Part shown: positions 33,439-44,505 of the stretch, one piece after another
Layout of the letters: every line of letters starts with the position of its first letter
How positions within the stretch are numbered: position 1 is the stretch's first letter
Assembly: GCA_963784195.1 (NCBI GenBank)
Contig: CAWARA010000029.1
Location: forward strand, 13,317-77,316
Direction of reading: 5' to 3'
DNA: 64,000 nt
Source: CAVQAH01 sp963784195
Lineage (GTDB): Bacteria > Acidobacteriota > Vicinamibacteria > Vicinamibacterales > 2-12-FULL-66-21
The notes under the pieces: generated by a model
Database searches by the model: none
What the model was told of the DNA's origin: nothing
The model's input: the letters and a program-made list of their open reading frames with translations, nothing else
Made by a program: the position numbers and the translations under genes

Positions 33439-34667
33439 GCTGCGTAGGCGCAGTTCTGCTCCTTCTCTCTACGTCTGCATCTGCACAAATCGACCAGGAG
33501 CGCGCTGCGCAGCACTTTCGGGAAGCTGCCGCGTTGTGCGAGCGCGAGGGCGGACGCATCTGGGGTGTGTCGCTCTGCGGACCCATGGTGATTGCAGACG
33601 CCAAGTCGCAGACCATTGCCACGAATCAGCCACCACCCGACGCCAAGCGGCCGGCCGCGCTGGGATTCGCCAACGCGGCGATGGACTGGGGTGGCACGCG
33701 CTGGACGACGCTGATCTGGATTGGGCTTCCCGCGAACGAGCTGGATCGCGGCCGCCTCATGGTCCACGAGCTGTTTCACCGCGTTCAACCGCAACTCGGC
33801 TTGTTCCTCAACGATCAGCAGGCGCCACACCTCGACACGCCTGAGGGCCGCTACTGGATGCAGCTCGAGTGGAGAGCACTCGCGAAAGCACTCGAGTCCT
33901 CAGGGTCCGCGCAGTCGAGCGCCATCGGCGACGCGCTTGCCTTCCGCCGCGCGCGTCACGCCGCATTCCAGGGTTCCGCTGAGATCGAGCGCGTGCTGGA
34001 AGTAAACGAGGGCCTCGCTCAGTACACTGGGACGGTCGTCGTCTATCCGGCCGAGAAGGATGCCGCGGTGGACGCCGCGAAGCAACTGGCGCAGGCCGAG
34101 AAGAATCCAACGTTCGTCAGAACCTTTCCGTATCCGTCTGGCGCTGGATACGGCGTCCTTCTGGATCGGACGTCACCCGGCTGGCCACGCAGGTTCAAGC
34201 CAACCGATGATCTCGGTCAACTGCTCATGACGGCTGCGCGAATCGAGCCGGCCGCGAGCGCGGACGAAGCAGCGGCGCGATACGGCGGTGCCGAGCTGAA
34301 AATCGCGGAAGCGAAACGGGAGGAGGCGCGTCAGATCCGTGTCGCGGAGCTTCGAAAACGATTCGTGGAAGGGCCCGTGCTCACGCTGCCCGCTTCGAAC
34401 AACAATTCCTTCGTGACGACGGGGATGACCCCGATTCCTGACGCTGGCACCGTCTATCCATCATTCCGGGCGACCGCCGAGTGGGGGACGCTCGAGTCAG
34501 AAGCGACGCTGATGGCTCCCGACCGCAGCAAGCTGACGGTCCCCGGGCCGGCGAAGGTGGAAGGCTCAGTGATTACCGGAAGCGGCTGGACCGTGAAGCT
34601 CGCGCCCGGCTGGATCGTGCGACCAGGCGCACGGGCCGGAGACTTCGAAGTCGTTCGTCAGCAGTGA
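33435..34667 (+). CDS. secreted protein with HExxH metallopeptidase motif
   Basis: About 410 residues, GTG start overlapping the ADOP stop (GTGA). A signal peptide (VGAVLLLLSTSASA) is followed by a globular region with HELFHR (HExxH zinc motif) near residue 115 and, about 75 residues on, NEGLAQYTG, whose Glu could be the third zinc ligand as in gluzincins. Long helices (DEAAARYGGAELKIAEAKREEARQI) and a C-terminal beta-rich part follow. I do not recognise the family. Coupling to PadR-ADOP suggests that it processes something the permease handles. Confidence 0.75.
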   Translation: MSCVGAVLLLLSTSASAQIDQERAAQHFREAAALCEREGGRIWGVSLCGPMVIADAKSQTIATNQPPPDAKRPAALGFANAAMDWGGTRWTTLIWIGLPANELDRGRLMVHELFHRVQPQLGLFLNDQQAPHLDTPEGRYWMQLEWRALAKALESSGSAQSSAIGDALAFRRARHAAFQGSAEIERVLEVNEGLAQYTGTVVVYPAEKDAAVDAAKQLAQAEKNPTFVRTFPYPSGAGYGVLLDRTSPGWPRRFKPTDDLGQLLMTAARIEPAASADEAAARYGGAELKIAEAKREEARQIRVAELRKRFVEGPVLTLPASNNNSFVTTGMTPIPDAGTVYPSFRATAEWGTLESEATLMAPDRSKLTVPGPAKVEGSVITGSGWTVKLAPGWIVRPGARAGDFEVVRQQ

Positions 34668-34673
34668 CGCGGA

Positions 34674-35354
34674 CTACGGCCGCCCCTTCCACCCGTTACC
34701 TTGATACTCCATATAATCCGCGGTTCGTTGCGCAACGTCGTGGCCGTGCAGCCGCTCGACGATGTGCAGGGCGAGGTCGATGCCTGAGCTGAGGCCGCCG
34801 GCTGTGTAGAGTTGGTCGTCGCTCTTCACGAACCTCAGGCCGCGCTGCAGCTTTACGGCTGGGTATTTCTGAGCGAAGTGCTCGTAGAAGTCATGATGGG
34901 TCGTCGCCGCCTTCCCGTCGAGCAGGCCAGCCGCGGCGACCTGAAAGGCGCCGGTGCACACCGAGAGCACCAGGGCCTTGTCGTGATGTACCCTTCGCAA
35001 CCAGTCGCGCAGCTCGGGCCCGCCGCGCTGTGCGGGGACGACGACGATGCCCGGGAGCGGTGCGTCGGCGAACGAGTAGTCCGGCGTAACCGTCATGCCC
35101 CCCGACGTGCGAATCGGCGCCGTGCTCGTGCCAACCGTAAAGAGCTCGAAGGCGTTCCGGTTTCCGTCCAGCACCACGTCCTGAAACACTTCCCACGGAC
35201 CGGCAAAATCGATCATCGTGGCGCCCTGGGTCAGCACGAAGGCGACGGTTGTCGTGCCGTTCGCGCGTGGTTGGTCGCGTGGCGTATCGCGAGGGATGAC
35301 CGCGCCGGCGATCATCACGAGGGTCAGACCGACGCAGGTCGAAAGGATCTTCAT
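34674..35354 (-). CDS. exported DJ-1/PfpI family protein
   Basis: A 226-residue DJ-1/PfpI superfamily member. The ATG at 35354 has TGAGGTG just upstream, which overlaps the stop of the ADOP gene in front of it, so the two are translationally coupled. The nucleophile elbow is LSVCTGAF (Cys near 125) with a His pair in KAATTHHDFYEHFA, as in isonitrile-hydratase-like and ThiJ-type proteins. Unusually for the group, the N terminus is hydrophobic (MKILSTCVGLTLVMIAGAVI), indicating export. The reaction is unknown. Confidence 0.85.
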   Translation of the reverse strand: MKILSTCVGLTLVMIAGAVIPRDTPRDQPRANGTTTVAFVLTQGATMIDFAGPWEVFQDVVLDGNRNAFELFTVGTSTAPIRTSGGMTVTPDYSFADAPLPGIVVVPAQRGGPELRDWLRRVHHDKALVLSVCTGAFQVAAAGLLDGKAATTHHDFYEHFAQKYPAVKLQRGLRFVKSDDQLYTAGGLSSGIDLALHIVERLHGHDVAQRTADYMEYQGNGWKGRP

Positions 35355-35361
35355 GGTCACC

Positions 35362-37788
<2,427 letters not shown>

Positions 37789-37825
37789 GCTGAAAAGTCC
37801 TGTATCGCAGGGTGAATTCGACGTC

Positions 37826-37867
37826 CTTGTAGATTGTCTACAAGAACACTTGTCGACAATCTACAAG
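37826..37867. promoter_or_regulatory. double palindromic operator candidate (TGTAGA-N3-TCTACA)
   Basis: Two adjacent 19-bp sites, CTTGTAGATTGTCTACAAG at 37826-37844 and CTTGTCGACAATCTACAAG at 37849-37867, separated by AACA. Each is palindromic, and the second is nearly the reverse complement of the first. The TGTAGA...TCTACA half-sites recall BlaI/MecI-type operators. Placed 38-80 bases before the ADOP start, the pair should control the ADOP/DJ-1 operon. Confidence 0.65.
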
Positions 37868-37950
37868 AGAGTGCGGTCCGGCGTCAACTGGGAGTGGCGC
37901 GGAACCGGATATCAGCGGGGATAAGTGGTGGGACGGTTTGTAGCCGTTTT

Positions 37951-38073
37951 CGTGGTCCGTAGTCCGTGGTCCGTGGCTCGTCGCTCGTAGCTCGAAGACC
38001 TGGTCGGACCTCCGGGCTCTCCGAGCTACGAGCGACGAACCACGGACTACGGACTACGGACTACGGACTACGG
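37951..38073. repeat. heptamer inverted repeat, family B copy 2
   Basis: Left arm words GTAGTCC, GTGGTCC, GTGGCTC, GTCGCTC, GTAGCTC; right arm the complementary GAGCTAC, GAGCGAC, GAACCAC, GGACTAC repeated four times. The right arm ends three bases from the stop codon of the minus-strand hydrolase gene. It lies between that gene and the downstream ADOP promoter region. Confidence 0.93.
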
Positions 38074-38075
38074 TT

Positions 38076-39248
38076 TTAAGTCTTTTTCAGCTCTTTGATC
38101 TTCTTTTCCGCGCTTTCTTTAATCGCCGTGCGGAGCTCGTCGGTGACCTGCGTGTCGGCTGCGAGCAGCGTCAGCGCCTTTTCGGCGAGCTTCAGCGCCT
38201 CGGCGCGGTTGCCGGCCGCGAGGTGCGCGTCCGAGAGGCTGTCGTAGGTGTTGGCCGACTTCGGATACGCATCCACGTTCATCTCGAAGACCGCAATTGC
38301 GTTCTTGTTGTCCCCGTCCTGGAGGAGCTGATAGCCGTAGGCGTTCAGCTCCGCCTCAGGGAAGAGCACGAGCTTCGGATCGCGTTTCTTGGTGGCGTCG
38401 TAGATCGCCCGCGCCTTTTCCACGCCGCCGGGCTGGGACCTCAGCGCCTTCCAGAACTCCTCGACCGGCGTCGGCTGCGGCGGAGGGCCCGAGACCGTCA
38501 GCGTCGCTGGCGCATTGCGGAGGTGGCCATCGAACCAATCGAGGATCATCGGCTGGAGGCCCTTTTCGACGGCGAACATGTCGGTGCCATGGCCCGCGGC
38601 CTTGTACTCCACGAACTTGTTCTGCGGATTGCGCGACCAACCCATGATCCACCGCATGCCAGAGACGATGTTGCCGTCATCGAGGCTGGCGGCCATCAGG
38701 ACCGGCAGGCCGGGCGTCGTGCGGAGGTACTCACGGGCTTCCGGCGAGGCGCCGCCGCTCAGAAGCACCACTGTTTTCACCTCGGGGTGGCGCTGTCCGA
38801 GCATCAGCGACTGATTGACGCCGCAGCTTGCACCGGCTGCACCGATGCGATCGCGATCGACGCCGGCCTGGCTCGTCAGCCAGGTGAACGCGGTGTCGAT
38901 GTCGCCGGGCCACTTCTGCGCGATGACCCCCTGCTGCTGCTGAAACGACTCGAAGCGATCGCCGCCGCTTTCGCCGAACCCGCGATAGTCGATGGCCAGG
39001 ACGTGATATCCGCGCTTGGCGGCGTCGGCCGCCAGCGACGACCAGGCGGTGCGGTCGCGGTTGCACTGGTGAAGGAGCATGATGCCGGGTCCTGGCTTGC
39101 CCGGCGAGAAGTAGGTGCCTTTCAGCGGGGTGCCGTCGGCGGCCTTCAAGGCCACGGGTGTCATGCCCGCCGGCGACTGCGCGGCGGCCACCGCCGCCAC
39201 ACCTGCCACGGCCACGCAGAGCACGAATCGGGTCGCAAACCTGAGCAT
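38076..39248 (-). CDS. exported alpha/beta hydrolase with C-terminal TPR
   Basis: A 390-residue protein; start at 39248 set by AGGAGA upstream and by the signal peptide it creates (RFVLCVAVAGVAAVAAAQ). The dienelactone-hydrolase-like fold shows an oxyanion region (IMLLHQCNRDRTAWS), the nucleophile elbow GASCG (Ser near 150), and a His in AAGHGTDMF. The C-terminal ~85 residues form a tetratricopeptide-like repeat (YGYQLLQDGDNKNAIAVFEMNVDAYP). Its substrate is unknown. It is divergent from an AraC regulator, which may control it. Confidence 0.85.
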   Translation of the reverse strand: MLRFATRFVLCVAVAGVAAVAAAQSPAGMTPVALKAADGTPLKGTYFSPGKPGPGIMLLHQCNRDRTAWSSLAADAAKRGYHVLAIDYRGFGESGGDRFESFQQQQGVIAQKWPGDIDTAFTWLTSQAGVDRDRIGAAGASCGVNQSLMLGQRHPEVKTVVLLSGGASPEAREYLRTTPGLPVLMAASLDDGNIVSGMRWIMGWSRNPQNKFVEYKAAGHGTDMFAVEKGLQPMILDWFDGHLRNAPATLTVSGPPPQPTPVEEFWKALRSQPGGVEKARAIYDATKKRDPKLVLFPEAELNAYGYQLLQDGDNKNAIAVFEMNVDAYPKSANTYDSLSDAHLAAGNRAEALKLAEKALTLLAADTQVTDELRTAIKESAEKKIKELKKT

Positions 39249-39356
39249 GAGAACTCTCCTGAGATTCGCGCCGCCTTCCGGCGACGTCGGCCGATTCTCC
39301 TCCCAATGGCGGGGGCGGGTCCGGGGGTTGTGACGAGACGCAAATTGGAGGGACAG

Positions 39357-39403
39357 CAGGCACGTGCCACGTGCCACGTGCGACGTGCGACGTGCGACGT
39401 GCG
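39357..39403. repeat. heptamer array, family F (ACGTGC plus C/G)
   Basis: Six tandem 7-bp words, three CACGTGC followed by three GACGTGC. Since ACGT is self-complementary, the array can pair with itself. It occupies the divergent promoter region between the hydrolase and the AraC gene. A shorter copy ends the DUF2911 gene (45042-45063). Confidence 0.88.
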
Positions 39404-39445
39404 TTACGAGCGGAATGACGTAAACTGCCCAGGGGTTCAGAGACC

Positions 39446-40279
39446 ATGGCGCAGGCGTCGCGCAGCGAACGTGTCGAGGCGGTCAGCTTCGGGAGCCCGA
39501 GCTTTCGAAGCGTAGAGGCTGGTGGTCTGCTCGTCACCGACGCGTTGTTTCCGCCCTGCGCCTATCTGTCCCCACACGTCCACGACCGGGCCTGTATCGC
39601 CACGACGCTGAACGGCAGCTTCGACTCACGGATGCGCGGCAAGCCGTACTGGTCCGAGTCGTCGATGATGTTGTGCGAGCCGGCCGGCGAGCGCCACGAC
39701 AACCGTATCGGCAGCGCAGGGGCGCGCGTGCTGATCGTCCAACCCGATGGATACCGCTTCGAGCTCGTCCGCCCGTTCGTGTCGTTCCTCGAGGAGATCA
39801 ACCACCGCGGTGCCCCGGACGTCGCATCCATCGCGCGTCGCCTCAGCGTCGAGATCGCCCAGCCCGACAACCTGACTCCTCTTGCGGTCGAAGGCCTGGC
39901 GCTGGAGCTGATCGCCACGGCAGCGCGAGCGTTCGAAACCGAAACCCGCGAGTCCGCACCGGCGTGGCTCTGTCGCGTGCGGGACTGCCTGCACGACGAC
40001 ATCAGCGCGGCACCGTCACTGACGAGGCTTGCCAGCCTGGCGGGTGTGCACCCTGGCCACCTGACGCGCGAGTTCCGCCGACATTTCGGCCGCTCGATTG
40101 GTTCGTACCTGCGCAACCTGCGGCTCGACTGGGCCACGCGGCGGCTCGTCGAGTCCGACGACCCGCTCGCCGACATTGCGTCGTCAGCCGGCTTCGCCGA
40201 TCAGAGCCACTTCACGCGATCGTTCCGCCAGGCGTTCGGCTGCACGCCATCAATCTATCGAGCGCGAGCCCGCGACTAA
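39446..40279 (+). CDS. AraC family transcriptional regulator
   Basis: A 277-residue activator-type regulator. The N-terminal half is a cupin-like sensor domain (CAYLSPHVHDRACIATTLNGSFDSRM). The C-terminal AraC double helix-turn-helix is LARLASLAGVHPGHLTREFRRHFG-like (SLTRLASLAGVHPGHLTREF) and PLADIASSAGFADQSHFTRSFRQAFGCTPSIYRA. It is divergent from the exported hydrolase, a plausible target. A family B hairpin begins about 20 bases after its stop. Confidence 0.9.
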   Translation: MAQASRSERVEAVSFGSPSFRSVEAGGLLVTDALFPPCAYLSPHVHDRACIATTLNGSFDSRMRGKPYWSESSMMLCEPAGERHDNRIGSAGARVLIVQPDGYRFELVRPFVSFLEEINHRGAPDVASIARRLSVEIAQPDNLTPLAVEGLALELIATAARAFETETRESAPAWLCRVRDCLHDDISAAPSLTRLASLAGVHPGHLTREFRRHFGRSIGSYLRNLRLDWATRRLVESDDPLADIASSAGFADQSHFTRSFRQAFGCTPSIYRARARD

Positions 40280-40298
40280 TCGGATCAGAGCGGCAGAT

Positions 40299-40426
40299 CG
40301 TAGTCCGTAGTCCGTAGTCGTTCGTGGTTCGTTGCTCGTAATACCCATAACCCCACCGGGCTCTTCGAGCAACGAGCTACGAACCACGGACTACGGACTA
40401 CGGAGACGACGGACTACGGACTAGGG
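40299..40426. repeat. heptamer inverted repeat, family B copy 3
   Basis: GTAGTCC words repeated three times, then GTTCGTGGTTCGTTGCTCG on the left; the complementary arm (CGAGCAACGAGCTACGAACC, then GGACTAC words) on the right, with the last two words displaced by a GAGACGAC insertion. It separates two convergent genes and contributes the stop codon of the minus-strand lipoprotein gene. Confidence 0.92.
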
Positions 40427-41010
40427 TTTGACTTGAATGTTCCCCTGCGTGACTGGCCACGTGCGCGCATTAGCGTCCGCCCATGGCTGCTGTCTGCAGG
40501 TACCTCCGCCGACGACGGGATCATGAGGTCACCCTCGAAGCCCGTGAACGACGTGCGGTCTGGCTCCGCGCCCGATCCTTCGCCGGAGTCGAGGACCCGG
40601 AACCAGATATCGTGACCAGGCTGGTGACGAGCCGTCTGGAAGGCAGGATCCTCCGAGAGGTTCTCGGTGATCACGCCGCCAATCCAGGCCCGGCGGTTGA
40701 TCGGATCCACTGAGACACAGGTCACATCTCCCCGAAACCCGATGGCGAGCCCTCCAGCGGTCAGCTGGATGTGCAAGTTCCCGTGAACCCCGCCGTTGTT
40801 CGCAACCGCCGAGAACGCGAATTGCGTGTCGAACGTGTTCTGCAGCGAATAGTGGCCGCCGCCGTTTGCGGCCGCGGATGGCCCGCCCGCGGCGGCGCCA
40901 CCCACAACCGCCGCTGCTGGTTCATCGAGGGCGCGGGGCGCTATGGGCGACTGACAGGCGGCGAGGGCACTTGCTGTTGCCGCCAGCATGAACAACTGAA
41001 CTTTGCGCAT
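40414..41010 (-). CDS. hypothetical lipoprotein
   Basis: A 198-residue protein of no family I recognise. The start at 41010 has GGAGGAGA upstream. MRKVQLFMLAATASALAACQS is a lipoprotein signal with a lipobox-like LAAC. A Gly/Ala-rich linker (VVGGAAAGGPSAAANGGGH) is followed by a beta-rich domain (HGNLHIQLTAGGLAIGFRGDVTCVSV, AWIGGVITENL) resembling post-translationally unassigned outer-surface domains. The final codons (SP and the TAG stop) fall in the family B repeat. Confidence 0.7.
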   Translation of the reverse strand: MRKVQLFMLAATASALAACQSPIAPRALDEPAAAVVGGAAAGGPSAAANGGGHYSLQNTFDTQFAFSAVANNGGVHGNLHIQLTAGGLAIGFRGDVTCVSVDPINRRAWIGGVITENLSEDPAFQTARHQPGHDIWFRVLDSGEGSGAEPDRTSFTGFEGDLMIPSSAEVPADSSHGRTLMRARGQSRRGTFKSNPSP

Positions 41011-41453
41011 GGAATCTCCTCCACCGCTGAAGGTATGGCGGCTCGGGTGGAGAAGTCTTGAACGAAGGGCGCGTCCTGGAACGGGGGACGCGCTCCAACT
41101 CCCAACGGCCAACTCCCAACTCCCAAAGGAGAGTCGGAAAGATGGTTAGTAGGGGGAGTAGATGAGGAGTAGGGAGGGCTGCGGGGGACGTAGGTGCCGG
41201 CGCTTAGCCGACTGAGTGACCTAGGAGGGAGGCATGTGTTGCGCCCGCTAGCGTGCGCGGCGCGCGCGGAGAACGGGCGGAGCGACTCCCACGCGACGAG
41301 TTCGTGCCAAGCGATCTGCTGCGGTGCGTGACACTCGGCGCATCGGCCGCAACGCATCGACCGTCGACGCGCATGCCTGTGGGAAGTTGCGCTTCGAGCG
41401 CCAGTACAAGGGTGATGCATCTCACGGCACGGCCGGGCAGAACAGGAGAGCGC
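41011..41453. other. non-coding region upstream of IS110 remnant
   Basis: 443 bases between the lipoprotein start and the IS110 transposase start. It contains a family A heptamer arm at 41096-41130, purine-rich GTAGGGGGAGTAG-like sequence (41146-41180), and GC-rich sequence with several inverted repeats (41240-41440). In IS110 elements the 5' non-coding end encodes the bridge RNA that selects target and donor, so 41180-41453 is where one would expect it. I could not fold it with certainty. Confidence 0.4.
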
Positions 41454-42572
41454 GTGTCAGACACCTTCGCGTGGTATTTGGGAATTGATTGGGGAAGTGA
41501 GGTGCATCATCTCTGCCTGTTGGATCGCACCGGGCAGGTCTGTGGAACGCGTCCCGTCGCGCACACGGCACCGGCGATTCACGAGGCGCTGCAATGGGTT
41601 CGCGACCGCACCGGCGTGCCGCTGACGGAGATTGCGGTCGGTATCGAAACGCCACGCGGGGCACTGGTGGATACGCTCCTCGAGCTGGGCTGGTGCGTGT
41701 TTGCGCTGAACCCCAAACAGCTCGATCGATTTCGCGATCGCTTTACCACCGCGGGCGCGAAAGATGACCGACGCGATGCGCACGTGGTCGCCGATGCGTT
41801 GCGGACCGATCGGCGGAGAATTCCGCACCGTTCGCGCGGATGATCCTACGGATCATTCAGTTACGCGAGTTGTGTCGCATCGTGGAAGACCTGCAGGTCG
41901 AAGAACGACGGTTGGGCAATCGGCTGCGGGAGCAGCTGTATCGGGTGAACGCGCCCTGGCTGTCGCTCAGTCCCGCGGCCGACGAGCCCTGGCTGTGGAC
42001 CGTCTTGGCCGCGACACCGCACCCGGCGAGCTGGCCACAGTTGCCGCGGCGGCGCATCGCGCCAGCCCTGCGCACGCATCGCATTCGGCGGCTGACTGCC
42101 GAGGACGTCGTCACCGTCCTCCGCCAGCCCACGCTCGCGGTCGCCCCCGGCGTCGCGGATGCGGTGGAGATGCGGATTGCGTCGATGGTCCCCCAGCTGG
42201 TCTTGATCCACGAGCAACGGACCAGGGCGGAACGGCAGATCGATCGCCTGTAGGAGAAACTGGCGGCGGCTGACGCCAGCGAGGGCGAGCGCCGTGAGCA
42301 TCGTGACGTCGAGATTCTCCGCTCCCGGCCAGGTGTCGGAAGAATGGTGACCGCCACGATGCTCACCGAAGCCGCTGGGCCGTTGGTACTCGCCGCGCGC
42401 GCGAGCGCAGCGAGGGTATGAGCGGAGCACGTTTTCCGGCTCGCGGAAGTCGTCCTCGGACGGACAAGGCCGGCGCTGCGTCGGCAGCCGCACAGCCGGC
42501 GTGGTACAGCGCGGGACCTCTGCGAGGAAACCCGCCAATCAGATACGTTGAGAGTTGGAGGTTGGGAGTTGA
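41096..42572. mobile_element. IS110-family element remnant between family A heptamer arms
   Basis: A decayed IS110 transposase gene (41454-42530) flanked by one family A arm at 41096-41130 (CAACTCC words) and the complementary arm at 42545-42572 (GAGTTGG, GGGAGTT words). The arms at 4474-4567 are only about 25 bases apart, so here a hairpin appears to have been split by the insertion. Exact element ends are not definable because IS110 lacks inverted repeats. Confidence 0.65.
41454..42530 (+). pseudogene. IS110 family transposase, degenerate
   Basis: GTG start, then the RuvC-like DEDD domain (WYLGIDWGSEVHHLCLLDRTG, EIAVGIETPRGALVDTLLELG, DDRRDAHVVADAL) in the first frame up to about 41840. 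A frameshift there moves on to LRIIQLRELCRIVEDLQVEERRL in the second frame. A TAG at 42251-42253 interrupts RL-EKLAAADASEG, and a further region (ILRSRPGVGRMVTATMLTEAAGPL) carries the start of the Transposase_20 domain before the frame breaks again near 42400. The catalytic Ser region is not recognisable, so the enzyme is dead. Confidence 0.85.
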
Positions 42573-42589
42573 CAGGTTTCTGGCTTGTC

Positions 42590-43243
42590 TCAGACCAGTC
42601 CCAAATCCCGCGCCCTGAGCGCAGCCTGCGTCCTGTCTCGGACGTCGAGCTTGGCGAGGATGTTCGTCACGTGGTTCTTGACCGTGCCTTCGGCAAGGCA
42701 GACGCGGTCCGCGATCTCCTTGTTCGACGCGCCACGCGAGAGAAGGGAGAGGATCTCGCGCTCGCGCGGCGACAGTGAGATCACCAGGGCTTCTGCCAGC
42801 GGGGGACCTGATTCCATGAGGCGAGCCATCGCGCTGACCACGCGTCCGGTGACGGTGCTCTGCAGGAACGATTCGCCGCGGGCGGCGGCATGTATGGCCG
42901 CGACGAGCGTCTCGAGCGAGACGTCTTTCAGCAAATACCCGGACGCACCCGCACGCAGCGCCCCAAACAGGTTCCCGTCGTCGTCGAACGTCGTCAGCGC
43001 CAGGACGGCGACGTCCGGGGACGATTCGCGCAGCTTCGCGGTGGCGTGGATGCCGTCCATCAGGGGCATGCGCAGATCCATCAGGACGACCGACGGCTGG
43101 AGCTGTTCGACGAGTTCGAGCACCTCCAGCCCGTTGGCCGCCTCGCCGACGATCTCGATGTCGGGCCGCGTCGACAGCAGCGTCCGCAGGCCCTCGCGGA
43201 ACAGTGCCTGGTCGTCGGCCAGAACAATCCGGACTGCGTTCAC
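42590..43243 (-). CDS. LuxR/NarL family response regulator
   Basis: A 217-residue response regulator. The receiver domain has the acidic pair in VLADDQALFREGL, the phospho-acceptor Asp in VVLMDLRMPLMDG, the switch Thr in ALTTFDD and the Lys in YLLKDV. The C-terminal GerE/LuxR helix-turn-helix is LSPREREILSLLSRGASNKEIADRV with VKNHVTNILAKL. The start overlaps the kinase stop by four bases, so kinase and regulator form a pair. Confidence 0.94.
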   Translation of the reverse strand: MNAVRIVLADDQALFREGLRTLLSTRPDIEIVGEAANGLEVLELVEQLQPSVVLMDLRMPLMDGIHATAKLRESSPDVAVLALTTFDDDGNLFGALRAGASGYLLKDVSLETLVAAIHAAARGESFLQSTVTGRVVSAMARLMESGPPLAEALVISLSPREREILSLLSRGASNKEIADRVCLAEGTVKNHVTNILAKLDVRDRTQAALRARDLGLV

Positions 43244-44373
43244 CCCTGAAGCTCCATTCCAAGAACGAAACCAGCGCCAGGCGAGGTTTCGAACGCCACC
43301 GTGCCGCCAAGCTGCTCCGCGCGCTCGCGGATGCCGGTCAGCCCGAATCCGCCGTCGAGGACGTCAGTGCCGCGACCGTCGTCGCGCACCGACAACCTGA
43401 TGCGGCCTTCCGGCTTGAACGCCAGCATGATTTCCACTTCCGTCGCTGCGGCATGCCGCCGGACGTTCGTCAACGCTTCGAGCGCCGTGCGGTGCAGTGC
43501 CAGGGCCACACCGGCGCTGACGGAACGCGGTGCGCCCTGGAGCGTGAACTTCGCGCGGAACGATTCGTCACGAACCGCCGACACGAGCGACGCGAGCTGC
43601 TCCTCGATACCCTCGACCCGGCTGTTTTCTCGCAGCGCTTTGACGGACTGGCGGACGGCCGTCAGCCCGTCCTTGGCGAGCGCCTGCGCGCGATTGACCG
43701 CGAGAAGCCCGCGCTCCGGATCCGCCTGCATCACCGCGCGCGCGGCCTCGAGCTGCACGTGGATGACGGTCAGGTAGTGTCCAAGCGTATCGTGGATTTC
43801 GCGCGCGAGACGGTTGCGTTCGTTAGCGGCCGCCAGCTGCGCGACTTCCGCTGATAACTTCTCGACCCGCTCGCGCGCTTCACGCTCGCGTGCGGCAAGC
43901 GCGACGTAGACAACGACGAACACCACCGCTGCCGTAGCCGTTGCCAGATTCCGGAACCAGTAGGGCCACGTCGGAATCCACGTGAGGTTGCCGCTCACGC
44001 CTCCAATCACGAGGATGCAGAAGAACGTCGCCCAGAGCCGTGGAAGCAGGAGGACAGCCTGTGCGGCCAGCGGCAGCAGGATCAGCGGGACGAGCCCGTC
44101 GCGCACCAGCGAGTTGATCCGCATGCCGATCGTGAACTCGATCAGCAGGTAGGCGAGCGACACGGGGAGGCTGCCGGTATTCCTGGCATAGCGATAGCCC
44201 CAGACCCCGAGTGCCAGATAGATGACGCTCAACACGCCGCGCTCGCGGATGTGCGACGGCCCCCAGGCCGTTGGCGTCAGCGCGATCAGTATCAGGTAGC
44301 CTGCCGCCACGATCGCGACGAACGCGCGATAGCCGACGATGTCGCCGGCGTAGGAAGAGCGTTGAGTGTCCAC
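43240..44373 (-). CDS. NarL-type membrane sensor histidine kinase (HisKA_3)
   Basis: About 377 residues from a GTG at 44373 (DTQRSSYAGDIVGYRAF). Six hydrophobic segments form the N-terminal sensor half (to about 175), followed by a coiled coil (EREARERVEKLSAEVAQLAAANERN), the HisKA_3 dimerisation box with the phospho-His in LAREIHDTLGHYLTVIHVQLE, and an ATPase domain (ALTNVRRHAAATEV, VRDDGRGTD, GFGLTGIRERAEQLGG). It phosphorylates the adjacent LuxR regulator. Longer upstream frames have no supporting features. Confidence 0.9.
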   Translation of the reverse strand: MDTQRSSYAGDIVGYRAFVAIVAAGYLILIALTPTAWGPSHIRERGVLSVIYLALGVWGYRYARNTGSLPVSLAYLLIEFTIGMRINSLVRDGLVPLILLPLAAQAVLLLPRLWATFFCILVIGGVSGNLTWIPTWPYWFRNLATATAAVVFVVVYVALAAREREARERVEKLSAEVAQLAAANERNRLAREIHDTLGHYLTVIHVQLEAARAVMQADPERGLLAVNRAQALAKDGLTAVRQSVKALRENSRVEGIEEQLASLVSAVRDESFRAKFTLQGAPRSVSAGVALALHRTALEALTNVRRHAAATEVEIMLAFKPEGRIRLSVRDDGRGTDVLDGGFGLTGIRERAEQLGGTVAFETSPGAGFVLGMELQG

Positions 44374-44505
44374 GCCGGCAGTATGCGCAAGGTGGAGCCG
44401 TCGTGACAAGGCACATGACCTTAACGTGACCTCTGGCACATGCGGGCGCCTGCAGCGCCCACATAGCATCAGCCTGGGACGCTGAACGTTCCAGGAGGTA
44501 TTTCG

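Noticed and set aside
37951..38073. Classical rho-independent terminator
   Set aside because: Arms are far longer than usual, made of tandem words, and the U-tract is missing or on the wrong side. A terminator effect is possible but the element is not a standard one.
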